DNA of 64,000 bases from CALMKX01 sp036274895. Lineage in GTDB: Bacteria; Acidobacteriota; Thermoanaerobaculia; Multivoradales; SZUA-115. The position numbers were made by a program, and so were the translations under genes. The DNA lies in contig DASUEU010000050.1 of the NCBI GenBank assembly GCA_036274895.1, positions 80,510 through 144,509 of the forward strand, written 5' to 3'. The notes beneath the pieces are model-generated. The model did no database searches and was not told the origin of the DNA. It saw only the letters and a program-made list of their open reading frames with translations. Below are positions 60,263 through 64,000 of this stretch, piece after piece (the first letter of the stretch is position 1; every line of letters starts with the position of its first letter).

Positions 60263-60536
60263 CTGATGACTCCGATCCCCATCGAAACCTTCGCTTCGTT
60301 GGCGGGTCTTCTGACCGGTCACTGGCGATTTGCAAGATCCATTGTTGCTGGAATCATGGGGTCGGTCAAGCGAAAGTCATGGCGGCCGTAACGAACCGCG
60401 GGCAGGGGGGCCTAATGCCCACGAAGGGACCTGCACACCAGCCCCGGGACCCGCAGAGGGTGCCCAAGAAGGGCAATCGTCAGGCCTCCCAGGGCGCTCG
60501 ATGGTCGGCGCCCGCGGTACTGAAGAGGGGATGCCC
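60263..60536. other. Divergent control region between the redox operon and the injection-system genes
   Basis: This 274-base gap holds the promoter of the leftward redox operon at 60341-60369. For the rightward sheath gene I see no convincing promoter. A GGCAGGGGGG sequence precedes an ATG at 60415, but that frame has no recognisable product. Confidence 0.5.
60341..60369 (-). promoter_or_regulatory. Promoter of the eight-gene redox operon
   Basis: On the minus strand TTGACC (60364-60369) and AACAAT (60341-60346) are 17 bases apart, with a predicted start near 60334 and a leader of about 72 nt. No other promoter is evident until 44904, so the 15-kb unit may be one transcript. Confidence 0.55.
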
Positions 60537-62126
<1,590 letters not shown>

Positions 62127-62142
62127 GGAAGAGGAGAAGACC

Positions 62143-62661
62143 ATGGCGCAGTTCCCCGTCAATACCCATCGCTTCGATCCGTACAAGAACTTCAAGTTCC
62201 GGGTCTTCTTCGAGGGCGTGACGTCCCCGGTCGCAGGCGTCTCCAAGGTCAGCTCCTTGAAGCGCACCACCGAGGTCGTCAAGCACCGCGAGGGCGGCGA
62301 CCCGTCCACCAGCCGCAAGTCTCCCGGGCGCACCGAGTACGAGGCGATCACCCTCGAGCGGGGCGTCACCCACGATCCGGATTTCGCCGCCTGGGCGAAA
62401 AAGGTGTGGGCCTTGGGCGGCGGGCTGGGCGCGGAGGTCTCGCTCAAGGACTTCCGCCGCAACCTGCTGCTCGAGGTCTACAACGAGGCCGGCCAGCTCG
62501 CCCTGCGCTACAAGATCTACCGTGCCTGGGTCTCCGAGTACCAGGCCCTGCCGGACCTCGACGCCAACGCCAATGCCATCGCCCTCGAGCACCTGAAGCT
62601 CGAGAACGAAGGCTGGGAGCTGGACGCCGACGTCGGCGAGCCCACCGAGCCGGTGCTCTAG
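62143..62661 (+). CDS. Contractile injection system inner tube protein (gp19-like)
   Basis: A 172-residue tube protein of the T4 gp19 family: FPVNTHRFDPYKNFKFRVFFEG, GVSKVSSLKRTTEVVKHREGG, SRKSPGRTEYEAITLERGVTHD and the C-terminal LEHLKLENEGWELD. It stacks as hexameric rings inside the sheath. A strong ribosome site (GAGGAAGAGGAGAAGACC) precedes the ATG. Order sheath-tube is the standard one in extracellular contractile injection systems. Confidence 0.95.
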   Translation: MAQFPVNTHRFDPYKNFKFRVFFEGVTSPVAGVSKVSSLKRTTEVVKHREGGDPSTSRKSPGRTEYEAITLERGVTHDPDFAAWAKKVWALGGGLGAEVSLKDFRRNLLLEVYNEAGQLALRYKIYRAWVSEYQALPDLDANANAIALEHLKLENEGWELDADVGEPTEPVL

Positions 62662-62674
62662 AGGGGGTCCTACC

Positions 62675-63457
62675 GTGCGCCCCCTGGACGCAGCCGAGCT
62701 GCTCGCGGTCTGGGAGCAGACCTGCACGCGCCCGCCGGTGGAGAGGGCCCTGGCCCTGGTGGCGGCGGCCTCGCCGGAGACCCCTGCCGACGAACTCGCC
62801 GCCCTGCCCATCGGCCGGCGCGACGCCGCGCTTCTGCGCTTGCGCTCGTGGACCTTCGGTCCGGAGATCACCGCCACGATGGAGTGCCCGGCCTGCGGCG
62901 AAATGGTCGAGCTGACCACCTCGGTCCCCGAGCTGCTGGTGCCGGAGGCCGCCGGCGCCCCGGCGCTCGGGGAAGGGGCCGCGCCCATCGAGGTCGCGGT
63001 CGCGGGCAGCTCGCTGACGCTGCGCCTGCCCGACAGCCGCGACCTCGCCGCGCTGCCCGCCGCCGGCAGCGTCGATGAGCTGCGGCAGGCGCTGCTCTCC
63101 CGCCTCGTGCTCGACGGCCGGGCCAAGGGCCGGCGGCTCGAGGTCGAGAGACTGGGCCCGCGGGGCTTCGATCTGGGGCAGCTCCCCCCCGAGCTGGTCG
63201 AGGCGGCGATGGCCCGGCTGGCCGAGGCCGACCCCCAGGCTGACGTCGAACTCGCCCTCGCCTGCCCCGGCTGTGGCCACGGCTGGCTGGCCGGCTTCGA
63301 CATCACCACCTTCTTCTGGCGCGAGATCGAGGCCTGGGCCCTGCGGACCCTGCGCGAGGTCCACGTCCTCGCCTCGGCCTACGGCTGGGCCGAGCGGGAG
63401 ATCCTCGCCCTCTCGGCCTGGCGCCGTTCGGCCTACCTCCAGCTGGTGGGCGCATGA
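62675..63457 (+). CDS. Baseplate-type protein with a split zinc-ribbon
   Basis: A 260-residue protein read from GTG 62675. It is helical with two Cys pairs that can form one zinc ribbon: MECPACGEMVEL near residue 70 and ACPGCGHGWLAGFD near 192. The C-terminal part (REVHVLASAYGWAEREILALSAWRRSAYLQLV) resembles the T4 baseplate/hub assembly proteins found after the tube gene in such systems. The stop overlaps the next start (ATGA). The exact family is not certain; the role in baseplate assembly is by position and likeness. Confidence 0.78.
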   Translation: MRPLDAAELLAVWEQTCTRPPVERALALVAAASPETPADELAALPIGRRDAALLRLRSWTFGPEITATMECPACGEMVELTTSVPELLVPEAAGAPALGEGAAPIEVAVAGSSLTLRLPDSRDLAALPAAGSVDELRQALLSRLVLDGRAKGRRLEVERLGPRGFDLGQLPPELVEAAMARLAEADPQADVELALACPGCGHGWLAGFDITTFFWREIEAWALRTLREVHVLASAYGWAEREILALSAWRRSAYLQLVGA

Positions 63458-64000
63458 GCGACTTCCTCGGCCGCCTGGCGCAAAGGAGCCTCGGGCTCAC
63501 CCCGGTGGTGGCGCCGCGGCTGCCGTCCCTGTTCGAGCCGGTGGGGGCGGCCATCACCCCGGCCGACTTCCCTATTGCCAGCCCCACCCGTTCCCCCGCT
63601 GTCATCCCGAGCGAAGCCGAGGGATCTCCCCGCCCCACCGCGCCGGGGGCTGAACCCCCCGGCTACCCTCGAACCGTGGCGGCGCCACGGGGGGAGGGCG
63701 TCGCGCAGCGACGCAGCGAAAATAGCCGGGGGGAGCACGCCCCGGCGCCCCAGCCACCCTCGCCGGGGGCTCAACCCCCCGGCTACCCTGGTACCGTGGC
63801 GGCGCCACGGGGGGAAGGCGTCGCGCAGCGACGCAGCGAACCTGGCCGGGGGGTTCAGCCCCCGGCGCTGCCCACCCCCGCCCAGGTCCTTCGCTCCGCT
63901 CAGGACGACAGGAAGGGTGGCCCCGACCCACCGCCACCCGCTGTCATCCCGAGCGAAGCCGAGGGATCTCCCCTCCCCACCTCGCCGGGGGCTGAACCCC
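63454..64000 (+). CDS. Injection-system gene with repeat-built linker (3' end outside window)
   Basis: A frame opens at ATG 63454, overlapping the previous stop, and stays open to the window edge (182 codons). The first 45 residues (SDFLGRLAQRSLGLTPVVAP, RLPSLFEPVG) resemble the start of small conserved proteins encoded behind the baseplate gene in such systems. From about residue 48 the frame runs through genomic palindromic repeats, giving PAVIPSEAEGSP twice and PPGYP.TVAAPRGEGVAQRRSE twice, all in the same frame. The segment is Pro/Gly/Ala-rich and should be disordered. The function and real length are unknown. Confidence 0.75.
   Translation, partial: MSDFLGRLAQRSLGLTPVVAPRLPSLFEPVGAAITPADFPIASPTRSPAVIPSEAEGSPRPTAPGAEPPGYPRTVAAPRGEGVAQRRSENSRGEHAPAPQPPSPGAQPPGYPGTVAAPRGEGVAQRRSEPGRGVQPPALPTPAQVLRSAQDDRKGGPDPPPPAVIPSEAEGSPLPTSPGAEP
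63595..64000. repeat. Mosaic of palindromic repeats inside the last injection-system gene
   Basis: A 37-bp unit (63595-63631) recurs exactly in its core at 63937-63973. An 80-bp unit at 63641-63720 recurs at 63761-63840 with about four differences, and a third copy begins at 63983. Offsets of 342, 120 and 222 bases are all multiples of three. Each 80-bp unit contains hairpins such as CCGTGGC-ggc-GCCACGG and GCGTCGC-gca-GCGACGC and is followed by GCCGGGGG...CCCCCGGC-type stems. An inverted, diverged copy of the 37-bp unit lies near 63885-63911. Confidence 0.88.

Noticed and set aside
57074..60391. 1105-codon open frame on the plus strand opposite the flavoprotein and membrane genes
   Set aside because: It is fully antisense to genes with clear domains, has no recognisable domain, and shows His/Gln/Gly-rich composition typical of shadow frames.
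63641..63840. CRISPR-like direct repeats
   Set aside because: Only two full 80-bp units with internal palindromes lie in an open coding frame; repeat length and intervening sequence do not fit a CRISPR array and no cas gene is present.

Overview
The window is about 64 kb of very GC-rich, tightly packed bacterial DNA with no gene-free stretch longer than about 300 bases. The gene mix suggests an environmental diderm of the Acidobacteriota type: tandem exported amidohydrolases with a BNR-propeller protein, IPTL-CTERM surface proteins, FecR/CHASE2-cyclase clusters, multihaem cytochromes and an extracellular contractile injection system. That placement is inference; no rRNA or other lineage marker is present. 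I found no tRNA, rRNA, CRISPR array, transposase or replication origin.

Layout. 1-5.3 kb: end of nhaA, moaA behind a long leader, an exported M23 peptidase, a YefM-YoeB toxin-antitoxin pair with its paired TGTACA operator, an ATP-grasp ligase and a cysteine-dioxygenase-like cupin. 5.4-8.0 kb: a three-gene signalling set (receiver-like protein without its phosphoacceptor, ParA-like ATPase, HD-GYP protein). 8.0-19.6 kb: a small unknown gene, a secreted metalloprotease-VWA-IPTL protein, and three coupled exported proteins (two amidohydrolases and a BNR propeller). 19.6-34.4 kb: housekeeping and regulatory genes (ACT protein, PP2C phosphatase, DnaJ-TPR, RodZ between two related helical-repeat proteins, a giant Gre factor, a cell-wall amidase, tRNA nucleotidyltransferase, PilT, LexA, an M16 peptidase pair). 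34.4-44.8 kb: a membrane Ser/Thr kinase, then a leftward cluster of CHASE2-adenylate cyclase, TPR-barrel protein, FecR protein and FG-GAP/DUF11 surface protein, with a VapBC-like toxin-antitoxin pair upstream.

44.9-60.3 kb is the most unusual region: one leftward, translationally coupled eight-gene operon that looks like an electron-transfer chain across the whole envelope. In order of transcription it encodes a flavoprotein with two cyclic-nucleotide domains and four Fe-S motifs, a four-helix membrane protein with candidate haem histidines, an exported FecR protein, an FHA-TM-decahaem cytochrome fusion, a double HbpS/GlcG-like protein, an outer-membrane barrel, a decahaem cytochrome with a LVIVD propeller, and a pentahaem cytochrome. 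60.5-64 kb, divergent from it, is the start of a contractile injection system (sheath, tube, baseplate-type protein and a gene cut by the window edge).

The strongest unexplained signal is a set of palindromic repeats lying in frame inside coding sequence. Three consecutive genes of the redox operon (HbpS-like, barrel, decahaem) each carry a different palindromic element, 243, 84 and 87 bp long, all multiples of three, between the basic n-region and the hydrophobic core of the signal peptide. Removing each element on paper leaves an ordinary signal peptide. The last injection-system gene has a linker built of two 80-bp units plus other repeats, also all in one open frame. One pair of repeat arms differs only at positions that compensate each other in the stem. 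This resembles the in-frame palindromic elements known from Rickettsia, but the targeting of signal peptides in adjacent genes is, as far as I know, undescribed.
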